13,023 nt of DNA from CAZGOM01 sp964542875 (GTDB taxonomy: Bacteria > Planctomycetota > Phycisphaerae > Phycisphaerales > Phycisphaeraceae): positions 1 through 13,023 of the forward strand of contig CAZIWA010000147.1 in assembly GCA_964542875.1 (NCBI GenBank), in the 5' to 3' direction. This document shows positions 6,598-13,023 of the stretch, one piece after another. The notes beneath the pieces are model-generated. The model did not search any database and was not told the DNA's origin. It saw only the letters and a list, made by a program, of their open reading frames with translations. Position numbers and translations under genes: made by a program. Position 1 is the stretch's first letter. Each line of letters starts with the position of its first letter.

Positions 6598-7683
6598 ATG
6601 ACCAAGCATAAATCCATCGAAGAAATCGACCGTAACTTTGCTCCGGTTGAAACCACCGCCGACACGGTCTGGTACGACATCCGTGCCCTCGGCATTGAGA
6701 ATCAAGGCTGGTCCGATGTCGCCTCTCCTTATGACCGGCTTCCCGCCCGCGCCGAAGGCGTGGTTCGTCCCGATGTCTGGTCGCTCAGCCGTCATTCCAC
6801 CGGTCTGGCTGTGCGTTTTGTCGCCACCACACCGACCATCTCCGCCCGCTGGACGGTCCGCTCCCCGATTGAAGCCCTCGCCATGCCCCACATGCCCGCC
6901 ACCGGTGTCAGCGGCCTGGACCTCTACATCCGCACCCCCAAAGGGTGGCGCCACGCCGCCAACGGCCGCCCCAACGCCGTCACCAACTCCGTCAAACTCT
7001 TGTCCGACATGGAACTCGCCACCCGAGAATTCATGCTCTTTCTCCCGCTCTACAACGGCGTCCAATCCGTACACATCGGCCTCCCTCCCTCCGTCCAGCT
7101 TCTCCCCGCCCCCGCCAGGCCCGCCTCTCATCAAAAGCCCATCGTCATCTACGGCACCTCCGTCACCCAAGGCGGGTGTGCCTCCCGCCCCGGCATGGCC
7201 TATCCCGCCATCCTCAACCGCTGGTTCGACCGGCCCGTCATCAACCTCGGCTTCTCCGGCAACGGCCGCATGGAAATGGAAGTCGTCCAATACCTCACCG
7301 AGCTTGATCCCGCCCTCCACGTCCTGGATTGCCTCGGCAACATCGAAGCCCCGGCCATCACCCAGCGCACCGGCCCGGTCGTGCGCCTCCTGCGCAAAGC
7401 CCACCCCAATGTCCCCATCGTGCTTCTGGGCCACATTCCCTATAACTCACGTGAATTCACCATCGCCGGTAAAGCCCGCTACCTCACCAGCGACGCCGCC
7501 AACAAGGCCCAATTCGATCTTCTGATCGCCGAAGGTGTCCCCAATCTCCATCTCATCCCCGGCGAAGACTTTTACGGCGACGACGGCGAAGCCACCGTCG
7601 ACGGCGGCCACGCCACCGACCTGGGCTTCCTCCGCATGGCCCAGGTCCTCGCCCCCAAACTCCAGAAAATCCTCAACCCCTGA
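6598..7683 (+). CDS. SGNH/GDSL hydrolase with N-terminal GxDLY domain
   Basis: A 361-residue predicted esterase. The N-terminal half (about 20-175) is a beta-sandwich-like domain carrying GLDLYIR (106-112), the GxDLY signature of domains that precede SGNH esterases. The C-terminal half is an SGNH hydrolase: block I YGTSVTQGG (185-193) with nucleophile Ser188, block II NLGFSGNG (216-223) with an oxyanion-hole Gly, block III LGN (246-248) with Asn248, and block V VDGGH (334-338) giving Asp335 and His338. All catalytic positions are present. Relatives are often carbohydrate O-acyl esterases, but the substrate is not readable here. No signal peptide is visible, so it is probably cytoplasmic. ATG at 6598 follows AAAGGG (6586-6591) by 6 nt. 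It is divergent from the tRNA. Confidence 0.9.
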   Translation: MTKHKSIEEIDRNFAPVETTADTVWYDIRALGIENQGWSDVASPYDRLPARAEGVVRPDVWSLSRHSTGLAVRFVATTPTISARWTVRSPIEALAMPHMPATGVSGLDLYIRTPKGWRHAANGRPNAVTNSVKLLSDMELATREFMLFLPLYNGVQSVHIGLPPSVQLLPAPARPASHQKPIVIYGTSVTQGGCASRPGMAYPAILNRWFDRPVINLGFSGNGRMEMEVVQYLTELDPALHVLDCLGNIEAPAITQRTGPVVRLLRKAHPNVPIVLLGHIPYNSREFTIAGKARYLTSDAANKAQFDLLIAEGVPNLHLIPGEDFYGDDGEATVDGGHATDLGFLRMAQVLAPKLQKILNP

Positions 7684-7699
7684 CCAACCCGGAATTGAA

Positions 7700-7789
7700 A
7701 CCTTTGAATAGTCCCCCGGCTCTTTCTGACCCCTTCGCCCTCAAGGAGAGGGTAGGGTGAGGGTGTTCTTCCTGCGATTATTCAAAGGT
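7700..7789. repeat. REP/MITE-like intergenic element with 11-bp inverted ends
   Basis: ACCTTTGAATA (7700-7710) and its exact reverse complement TATTCAAAGGT (7779-7789) flank 68 bp. The centre contains CCCTCAAGGAGAGGG (7758-7772 region begins at CCCTC 7738) and the G-rich string GAGAGGGTAGGGTGAGGGT (7747-7765), which resembles REP-like intergenic sequences seen dispersed in many bacterial genomes. No target-site duplication is visible outside the ends. It starts 17 nt after the SGNH hydrolase stop and may also act as a transcript-end hairpin. The remainder of the gap to 7923 contains only a 5-bp hairpin at 7829-7842 and nothing else I can assign. Confidence 0.5.
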
Positions 7790-7923
7790 CCTATGAGAAC
7801 AAATCAACGCCGAGGCATTGCGCCAAGCCCCGCACAGGCGGGACAAGAAAGCCCTGAATGCCGCACCCCAAAAGCCTTCTTTTCTGGCTAGACCCGAGCC
7901 CACAGACCCCAGACCCTTGCTAC

Positions 7924-8292
7924 TCAATATTTCTCCGTCAGCGGCACTTTCCCCACTTCCACTTTCACGATCGTCTTGATCCCGCCCCGGCCTTTCCAAT
8001 CCGTTGTCAGCACCATCCACTTGGGTTTCATTGCCTTTGCCAGGTCATCGGCGATTTTGTTCGTCACCGCTTCAAAGAAAATGCCTTCATTCCGGAAGCT
8101 CTGGTAGTACAGCTTCAGGCTCTTGAGTTCCACGCACACCTTGCCGGGCGCATACCGCAGGATCACGTGTCCAAAGTCCGGGTGGCCCGTTTTGGGGCAC
8201 ACGCTTGTGAACTCTTCGGAGATGTGCTCGATCACGAAGTCCCGCTTGGGTGAGGGGTTGTCAAAGCATTCGAGCAGGCTTGTGTCTGGCAT
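7924..8292 (-). CDS. queF: QueF, NADPH-dependent preQ0 reductase (short, unimodular type)
   Basis: A 122-residue protein of the T-fold/QueF family. It reduces the nitrile of preQ0 to the amine preQ1 in queuosine biosynthesis. Seen: SVCPKTGHPDFG (30-41) with the thioimide-forming Cys32 and the acid Asp39, and the NADPH/QueF signature ELKSLKLYYQSFRNEGIF (55-72) followed by FE with Glu74. The usual FHE triplet reads FFE, so the His before that Glu is Phe73. Length fits the short Bacillus-type enzyme rather than the long E. coli type. ATG at 8292 gives the standard N terminus; the open frame extends upstream but that extension does not look like QueF. It is divergent from gatC. No other queuosine genes are in the window. 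Confidence 0.93.
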   Translation of the reverse strand: MPDTSLLECFDNPSPKRDFVIEHISEEFTSVCPKTGHPDFGHVILRYAPGKVCVELKSLKLYYQSFRNEGIFFEAVTNKIADDLAKAMKPKWMVLTTDWKGRGGIKTIVKVEVGKVPLTEKY

Positions 8293-8321
8293 GTTTTTGT
8301 CTCGGGTAGGGGGGTAATGGC

Positions 8322-8351
8322 CTGAAAACGCCCAGCGGAATGTGCTAGTAT
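8322..8351 (+). promoter_or_regulatory. Candidate extended -10 promoter for gatC
   Basis: TGC followed by TAGTAT (8343-8351) forms an extended -10 box. CTGAAA (8322-8327) is a possible -35 box 18 nt away. It ends 29 nt before the gatC ATG. The same bases read on the other strand give TATACT, so a divergent start toward queF is also possible, though no good -35 box was seen for it. Confidence 0.45.
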
Positions 8352-8380
8352 ACGCGCTCTTTTTCCCGCTTGGAGTGCCC

Positions 8381-8689
8381 ATGACACAGAAGCTCACCGA
8401 AGAACAGGTCCGCCACGTCGCCAAGCTCAGCCGCCTGAAGCTTTCCGACCAGGAAGTCCACGCCATGAGCGAAAAGCTCTCCGCGGTTCTCGACTACGTC
8501 TCCAAGCTCCAGGAGCTGGACGTCACCGGTGTCGAGCCCATGGCCCACGCCATGGAAATGACCAACGCGCTGCGCGAAGACAAGGAAATCCCCGGCTTCA
8601 CCAACGAAGTCGCCCTCGCCAATGCGCCTGACAAGCACCCGCCGTTCTTCAAGGTCCCCAAAGTCATCGACGACGGCTCAGGAGCTTGA
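8381..8689 (+). CDS. gatC: GatC, tRNA-dependent amidotransferase subunit C
   Basis: A 102-residue protein of the GatC family. It stabilises the GatA-GatB interface in the enzyme that converts Glu-tRNA(Gln) and Asp-tRNA(Asn) to Gln-tRNA(Gln) and Asn-tRNA(Asn). Seen: the N-terminal helical segment EEQVRHVAKLSRLKLSDQE (7-25), the central LDVTGVEPM region (46-54), and the C-terminal ALREDKEIPG followed by LANAPD and FFKVPKVID, all characteristic. ATG at 8381 has GGAG (8372-8375) 5 nt upstream; an open frame extends 39 nt further upstream but over the probable promoter. The TGA at 8687-8689 is followed by a purine-rich repeat and then gatA. Confidence 0.95.
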   Translation: MTQKLTEEQVRHVAKLSRLKLSDQEVHAMSEKLSAVLDYVSKLQELDVTGVEPMAHAMEMTNALREDKEIPGFTNEVALANAPDKHPPFFKVPKVIDDGSGA

Positions 8690-8697
8690 AAGAAGGG

Positions 8698-8799
8698 TAA
8701 AAGGGAAAGGTAAAAGGGATGAGTAAAAAATCCCCGGAACCTGCCCCTTAAGCCTCTCTGCTCTTCCTCTGCCTTTTCCCTTGTACCTTTTCCCTTTTA
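8698..8799. repeat. Purine/pyrimidine inverted repeat between gatC and gatA
   Basis: The left arm (8698-8719) and right arm (8777-8799) are near-perfect reverse complements over about 22 bp, with one single-base indel and one mismatch. Within the left arm GGTAAAAGGGA occurs twice (8696-8706 and 8709-8719), a 13-bp period. All G and A lie on one strand of the left arm. The right arm ends 17 nt before the gatA ATG, in a place where a folded transcript could affect translation. Similar purine-rich strings occur as dispersed intergenic repeats in some bacteria; whether this one is dispersed cannot be seen from one copy. Confidence 0.65.
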
Positions 8800-8816
8800 A
8801 CTTTCCGCAGACTCCC

Positions 8817-10261
8817 ATGGACATCACCCAAACAACGCTCGTTTCCCTCCGCGACGCCATCGCCTCCAAGAAGGTCTCCGCCACTGTTGCGGTCAAGGCC
8901 TGCCTGGACCGGATCGACCGTTTTAACCCGCAGCTCAGCGCCTATAACGAAACCTATCACGAGCGTGCGCTTTCCCGTGCCTCTCAGGTTGATTCCGGCA
9001 AGGTCACCGGCCCGCTGGCCGGCGTGCCCATCGCCATCAAAGACAACATGTGCACCGACTACGGTCACACCACATGCTCTTCCAAGATCCTCGCCAACTT
9101 CAAGGCTCCGTACAACGCCACCGCTGTCGCCCGTCTGGAGGCCGCAGGCGCCATCGTCCTGGGTAAAACCAACCTCGATGAATTCGCCATGGGCTCCAGC
9201 ACTGAAAACTCTTCCCGCGGCACCTCCAAAAACCCCTGGGACGTCACCCGCGTCCCCGGTGGCTCCTCCGGCGGCGCTTCCTCCGCCATGGCCGCTGACC
9301 TCTGCATCGGCTCCCTCGGTTCCGACACAGGCGGCTCCATCCGCCAGCCCGCAGCCCTGTGTGGCATCGTCGGCTACAAGCCCTCCTACGGCCTCGTCTC
9401 CCGCTACGGACTTGTCGCCTTCGCCTCCAGCCTCGACCAGATCGGCCCCTTTGCCCACACTGTGGAAGACACCGCCTTGATCATGCAGATCATGTCCGGC
9501 CATGATCCTCTGGACTCCACCTCCGCCAAGGTCGCCGTGCCCGACTACTTCGGCCAAGTGAACCAACCCGTCGCCGGCCTGCGCATCGGCATCGCCAGGC
9601 AATATCTGTCTGACGCCAATGACGCCTCCGTGAAGGACGCCATCGCTGCCGCGCTCGACGCCCTCAAAAAGCTCGGCGCCACCGTCGTGGAGGTCGATCT
9701 CCCGCACACCCAGTACGGCATCCCCACGTACTACATCGTCGCCACCGCCGAAGCCTCCTCAAACCTCGCCCGGTTCGACGGTATCCGCTACGGCCACCGG
9801 TCCGACAAGGCCCAGGACCTCATCGACGTCTACTCTCGCAGCCGCGCCGAAGGCTTCGGCCCCGAGGTCAAACGCCGCATCATGCTCGGCACCTACGCCC
9901 TCTCCTCCGGTTACGGCGACAAGTATTACCTCACCGCCCTTAAAGTCCGCCGTCTGATCAAAGGCGATTTCGACGCCGCTTTCACCTCCTGTGATGCCAT
10001 CCTTTGTCCCACGACCACGGGCCCGGCTTTCAAGTTCGGCGCAAAAACCGACAACCCGCTGGAGATGTACATGCAGGACGTCTACACCGTCAACGCAAAC
10101 CTCGCCGGCATTCCTGGCATCAGCCTCCCGTACGGCTTTGCCAGCACCGATGGCAAAAAGCTCCCCATCGGCCTCCAGCTCCTGGGTCCGGCTTTCGAGG
10201 ACGTCAAACTCCTGCGCATCGCCCGCATGCTCGAATCCACCGCCAACTTCCACACCCAGCG
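8817..10261 (+). CDS. gatA: GatA, glutaminase/amidase subunit of tRNA-dependent amidotransferase (3' end in gap)
   Basis: 481 residues are readable before the N gap. GatA releases ammonia from glutamine for transamidation in GatB. Seen: the amidase-signature catalytic triad as Lys75 in IAIKDN, Ser150 in PGGSSGG and Ser174 in SDTGGS, followed by RQPAALCGIVGYKPSYGLVS (176-195). The C-terminal part carries TVNANLAGIPGISLPYG and LPIGLQLLGP, typical of GatA. GatA proteins are usually about 480-500 residues, so only a few C-terminal codons are missing. ATG at 8817 gives the family's usual N terminus; it has only a weak ribosome site. An in-frame TTG at 8781 lies inside the repeat and is not a likely start. 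The open frame running through the Ns to 10499 is an artefact. Confidence 0.95.
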
Positions 10262-10361
10262 NNNNNNNNNNNNNNNNNNNNNNNNNNNNNNNNNNNNNNN
10301 NNNNNNNNNNNNNNNNNNNNNNNNNNNNNNNNNNNNNNNNNNNNNNNNNNNNNNNNNNNNN
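10262..10361. other. Assembly gap of exactly 100 Ns
   Basis: One hundred consecutive undetermined bases. This is a conventional scaffold spacer, so the real distance between gatA and the next gene is probably unknown. The gatA stop codon is hidden here. Confidence 0.99.
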
Positions 10362-10444
10362 CCAACTCCCCGAAAATTCTTCCCCCAAACCCCTACAATG
10401 ACCATATCCCATCCCCTCATGCTCGACTTCAAAAAGGTTCCTTC

Positions 10445-10945
10445 ATGGACATGTCCACCGTCGAAGACTTCCGAGATGCCGGTTTCCGCGGTTTCCTGAA
10501 AGTTTCCGCCCTCCAGGCCACCCGAAGCATGGCGGTACCCACTCTCCCCGGCGTTTACGCCGTCCTTCGTCCCGAACTCGCACCCCCCGTCTTCATCCCC
10601 GAAAGCATCGCAGGTCACTTCAAGGGTCAGAACCCCACGCTCCCCATCGAAGAACTTCAGCGCGAGTGGGTCCCCAAAGCCGTCGCGATTTATTTCGGCA
10701 AAGCAGGGGGGCCCGATTCCAATGCCGACCTACGCACCCGCATTCAGCAATTCATGCAATTCGGCTCCGGTAAACCCGTCGGCCACACCTCCGGACAAGC
10801 CATCTGGCAACTCGAAAATTCCGGCGATCTCTACGTCTGCTGGATGCCCACCGGCGAAGAAACACCCACCAAAATCCTTCACAAGCTCATCAACGACTTC
10901 CGCAGCCGCTTTGGCAAGCGCCCCTTCGCCAACCCACACGAATAA
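10445..10945 (+). CDS. GIY-YIG nuclease-like protein, role unknown
   Basis: A 166-residue protein with features of the GIY-YIG superfamily: LPGVYAVLR (34-42) in the place of the GIY strand, AIYFGKAG (81-88) in the place of YIG with a following Lys and Gly, and DLRTRIQQFMQFG (95-107) in the place of the conserved Arg helix. GHTSGQAIWQLENSGDLYVCW (113-133) forms the next strands. Glu138/Glu139 are candidates for the metal-binding Glu, but I cannot confirm which. There is no extra DNA-binding domain, so it resembles small standalone family members of unknown role. ATG at 10445 follows AAAAAGG (10431-10437) by 7 nt; ATG at 10451 is an alternative. TACAAT (10394-10399) is a possible -10 box without a clear -35. 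It lies after the gap, so linkage with gatA is uncertain. Confidence 0.75.
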   Translation: MDMSTVEDFRDAGFRGFLKVSALQATRSMAVPTLPGVYAVLRPELAPPVFIPESIAGHFKGQNPTLPIEELQREWVPKAVAIYFGKAGGPDSNADLRTRIQQFMQFGSGKPVGHTSGQAIWQLENSGDLYVCWMPTGEETPTKILHKLINDFRSRFGKRPFANPHE

Positions 10946-11638
10946 TCACTCCAGGGGAACCACAAACCCCGTCCCCGGTTCCTCGCTTTTAGCCTCTTGC
11001 GCCTTTTCTTCCTGCCGCGTCTGCGTCGCCGCAGGCTCCACCCCGACGCCCGATAAAACCACCGTCCGTTTCACCCTTAGCGTCACCTCCTCAGGCGGCT
11101 CCGCACCCATGTACCCCGCCTCCCAAAAAGCCGTTTGAAACGCCTTCTCCGTCGCCTGCACACGCAGGTCCACAACCTCTTCCCGCCCCGAGTCGTACAC
11201 CGCTTTCATCTTCACCACCTTGGGCTTCAGCGGTATCACATTCCCTGTCCACTCCGTTTCCGGGCTTTGATAAGACAACCCGCCCAACGGCCACATGAAA
11301 AAAGTCTCCTCCCGCTTCGACCCCGGTGAATACCGGTCGACAGCCCGGCGGTATTTATCTTGTTCTTCATCGTTGATCGGATAAATCACATCACGATACC
11401 CTTGCTGCTTGATCCTCAGCGTTCCATACGCCACCTTCACCGTCACCGGCGTATACCCCTTGTCTTCCCCGTTGATGAACACCCGTGCCCGCTCTCCCGG
11501 AGACTCCACCCGCACCTCTTCCTCATACTCCGGCGAAACTTCGCGCTGATCCGTCAACGCCCATTCCACCCGCATCTTGTACGTGCACCCGCTCAGCATT
11601 AAACAGGCAAATGCAAGCAGCAACACAACCAACTTCAT
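10946..11638 (-). CDS. PEGA-type lipoprotein
   Basis: A 230-residue predicted lipoprotein. MKLVVLLLAFACL leads to a lipobox LSGC, so Cys18 would be lipidated. After the lipobox comes a segment ERARVFINGEDKGYTPVTVK (about 47-66), the PEGA-like pattern in which a short beta segment carries a Gly/Pro turn before PV. Then follow GTLRIKQQGYRDVIYPI (about 70-86), a Trp-rich middle FFMWPLGGLSYQ, and a Glu/Ala-rich C-terminal tail. PEGA repeats are common in surface proteins and their ligands are usually unknown. I chose ATG at 11638 because it gives a compact signal peptide; ATG at 11659 and a frame open to 11743 are possible but extend the N terminus without a better ribosome site. Its stop directly abuts that of the GIY-YIG-like gene. 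Confidence 0.82.
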   Translation of the reverse strand: MKLVVLLLAFACLMLSGCTYKMRVEWALTDQREVSPEYEEEVRVESPGERARVFINGEDKGYTPVTVKVAYGTLRIKQQGYRDVIYPINDEEQDKYRRAVDRYSPGSKREETFFMWPLGGLSYQSPETEWTGNVIPLKPKVVKMKAVYDSGREEVVDLRVQATEKAFQTAFWEAGYMGAEPPEEVTLRVKRTVVLSGVGVEPAATQTRQEEKAQEAKSEEPGTGFVVPLE

Positions 11639-11747
11639 TAACCCGGAACCATAACGCATTGTAAAACCAATCTTGTAGGGTGCGACCGAGTCTTTGAGGC
11701 CCACCACGCCGCGTTCCAGACCCTTTGACACTTGATTCACCAAAATC

Positions 11748-11775
11748 GCACCATCATCAAACCGGTGCTTTTTTT
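11748..11775 (+). terminator. Candidate plus-strand intrinsic terminator
   Basis: GCACC (11748-11752) pairs with GGTGC (11764-11768), with an 11-nt loop, and is followed by seven T (11769-11775). The stem is only 5 bp, so this is weak. If real, it would stop plus-strand transcription running antisense through the PEGA-type lipoprotein. The remaining bases 11639-11845 contain only upstream DNA of that lipoprotein; I see no confident promoter. Confidence 0.35.
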
Positions 11776-11845
11776 CCCATTCTCTTCCTAATTCTATCGC
11801 TCCGCTGCTCTACTTAATCCAGATATATTTTCTATCGCGGCCCTC

Positions 11846-11883
11846 AATAAAAAACCAGGGCCTCCCCATGGGCAGCCCTGGTT
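11846..11883 (-). terminator. Intrinsic terminator of the Gfo/Idh/MocA gene
   Basis: On the minus strand AACCAGGGC (plus-strand 11875-11883) pairs perfectly over 9 bp with GCCCTGGTT (11853-11861), and TTTTTATT follows. The loop contains a further CCC/GGG pairing. It begins 24 nt after the oxidoreductase stop. Confidence 0.85.
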
Positions 11884-11907
11884 CATATTGTTAACCGAAA
11901 CCAACGC

Positions 11908-12921
11908 TTACCATTTCACCTTCGCTACGCCGTTCTTCTTGGCCGCGCTAAACAGGGCTTCGGCCACTGCCACACCCTTGATCGCTTCCGTCGCCGGTGA
12001 AAGGCATGTCGCCCCGTTCTTGAAGCAGTCCACAAAGTGCTTGGCCTGCGTCACGTACATATCCGTCCGCTTGAACTTGTGCAGTTTGGTCTTCTTCCGA
12101 TCCGGGCTGGCCACCAGGTAATAGCCGAACTTTTCCTTGTCCAATTCAGGCTTGTCCAATTCACCCGGGCCCCAGGTCAGCGACCCTTTGCTGCCCAGTG
12201 CGTCCATCGTGTTGGACCGGTTGTAGATCACCCACGACCAGGAAACCATCAACTGGCTGCCCGATTTGTATTGCACCACCGCCGTCGCAGTGTCCACTGC
12301 GGTGCAGTCCTGCGACAGCTTGATGGATGACGCGATCACCGATTCCGGATCGCCGAAGATGGAGTTGCCAAAGTCGTAGTTGTGAATCGCGCCGTCGATC
12401 AGCGGGCCGCCGCCAAGCTTCTCATCCAAAAACCATTTCGACGGGTTCCACAGCGCGATCATCGACGCATTGGTGTGGCGCCATAGGATTTTGTCACCCA
12501 GTTCACCGGCTTTGTAGATCTTCCCGAAAGTCCCCCAATCCGTATCAAACCGCCGGCAGTGCGCCACCATCAGCACCTGCTTGTACTTCTCCGCCGCGTC
12601 GATCATCTTCTTGCAGTCGGCCACGGTCCGGGCAAGCGGCTTTTCCGTCAGCACCGGCCGGCCGGACTTCATCACTTCTATCGCCACGTCCTTATGCAGC
12701 AGGGTGGGGATGACGATCACGAACGCATCCACCTTGGTGTCTTTGATCAGTTGCTTGTAGTCGGGATAAACCACGGCGCCGGGGAATTCCTTCACAAACC
12801 CCTCGCGCGCCTTCTCAGACGGGTCCGCACCGCCGTACACCTTCACACCGGGCACCTTGGCAAACGCCTTGGCTTGGCCGATACCCATGCCGCCCAGACC
12901 AACCACAGCAACATTGACCAT
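11908..12921 (-). CDS. Gfo/Idh/MocA family NAD(P)-dependent oxidoreductase
   Basis: A 337-residue sugar or cyclitol dehydrogenase-type enzyme. The N-terminal Rossmann domain has GLGGMGIG (8-15) for NAD(P) binding, and TEKPLA (92-97) contains Lys94, conserved in the family. The C-terminal alpha/beta domain has GGGPLIDGAIHNYD (170-183), with Asp176 and His180 as candidate catalytic residues. There is no Tat or Sec signal, unlike the many secreted family members of Planctomycetes, so it should be cytoplasmic. The substrate cannot be assigned: the family includes inositol dehydrogenases, glucose-fructose oxidoreductases and others. ATG at 12921 has GAAAGGT (12929-12935) 7 nt upstream. It has its own promoter and terminator and appears monocistronic. 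Confidence 0.93.
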   Translation of the reverse strand: MVNVAVVGLGGMGIGQAKAFAKVPGVKVYGGADPSEKAREGFVKEFPGAVVYPDYKQLIKDTKVDAFVIVIPTLLHKDVAIEVMKSGRPVLTEKPLARTVADCKKMIDAAEKYKQVLMVAHCRRFDTDWGTFGKIYKAGELGDKILWRHTNASMIALWNPSKWFLDEKLGGGPLIDGAIHNYDFGNSIFGDPESVIASSIKLSQDCTAVDTATAVVQYKSGSQLMVSWSWVIYNRSNTMDALGSKGSLTWGPGELDKPELDKEKFGYYLVASPDRKKTKLHKFKRTDMYVTQAKHFVDCFKNGATCLSPATEAIKGVAVAEALFSAAKKNGVAKVKW

Positions 12922-12975
12922 GATGCAGACCTTTCGGATGTGTTTTGTAAGACTCCCCCTGTTTGGGGCTCAGAG

Positions 12976-13005
12976 ACGTTAACGGAATTTCAAAGACTCT
13001 GTCAA
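12976..13005 (-). promoter_or_regulatory. Sigma70-type promoter for the Gfo/Idh/MocA gene
   Basis: On the minus strand a consensus -35 box TTGACA (plus-strand 13000-13005) is followed after 18 nt by TAACGT (12976-12981), a weak -10 box matching three positions. It would start transcription about 45 nt before the ATG. Confidence rests mainly on the -35 box. Confidence 0.5.
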
Positions 13006-13023
13006 TTTCATGCTCACGCGAAA

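Noticed and set aside
8781..8816. Upstream in-frame TTG start for gatA
   Set aside because: It lies inside the pyrimidine-rich repeat arm, and the ATG at 8817 gives the normal GatA N terminus.
10394..10399. TACAAT as a promoter for the GIY-YIG-like gene
   Set aside because: A good -10 match but no acceptable -35 box at the right distance, and the upstream DNA is cut by the gap.
10262..10499. Extension of the gatA frame through the Ns to 10499
   Set aside because: The frame is open only because Ns cannot encode stops. The sequence after the gap in that frame does not resemble GatA and overlaps the GIY-YIG-like gene.
11639..11743. N-terminal extension of the PEGA-type lipoprotein to 11743
   Set aside because: It would bury the signal peptide 35 residues inside the protein and overlaps the candidate plus-strand terminator region; no ribosome site supports it.

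Overview
The window looks like a bacterial chromosome segment from a metagenome-assembled or draft genome. It is interrupted by exactly 100 Ns (10262-10361), a conventional scaffold placeholder. The DNA is GC-rich with strongly C/G-ending codons. Several genes have little or no Shine-Dalgarno sequence. The gene content (FtsW/MurG, a ceramidase-like hydrolase, a GxDLY-type SGNH hydrolase, a PEGA-type lipoprotein and a Gfo/Idh/MocA oxidoreductase) fits a member of the PVC group, most plausibly Planctomycetota (Phycisphaerae-like). This placement is inferred from gene content and style; there is no rRNA in the window to confirm it.

Layout. 1-80: C-terminal end of an unrecognised gene. 81-455: non-coding, with several short inverted repeats. 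456-5381 (+): a cell-envelope block with ftsW, an intrinsic terminator, murG, an APH-fold kinase, and a neutral-ceramidase-like hydrolase that overlaps the kinase by 4 nt (ATGA). 5392-6461 (-): a Rid-family protein, a small lipoprotein with its own terminator, and tRNA-Arg(TCG) behind a recognisable sigma70-type promoter. 6598-7683 (+): SGNH hydrolase. 7684-7923: intergenic DNA with a REP/MITE-like repeat bounded by 11-bp inverted repeats. 7924-8292 (-): queF. 8381-10261 (+): gatC and gatA, separated by a purine/pyrimidine inverted repeat; the last codons of gatA are lost in the gap. 10445-10945 (+): a GIY-YIG-like protein that abuts, stop to stop with no spacer, a PEGA-type lipoprotein on the other strand (10946-11638). 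11908-12921 (-): Gfo/Idh/MocA oxidoreductase, with a strong terminator and a good promoter.

Functionally, FtsW and MurG act in septal peptidoglycan synthesis. GatC and GatA belong to the transamidosome that makes Gln-tRNA(Gln) and/or Asn-tRNA(Asn); gatB is not in the window. QueF makes preQ1 for queuosine in tRNA. The remaining genes are hydrolases, a small-molecule kinase, an oxidoreductase and two lipoproteins of unknown substrate. I see no CRISPR, phage, transposase or defence system. The points most worth checking are the altered acceptor loop in MurG, the coupled kinase/ceramidase-like pair, and the non-coding repeats between genes.
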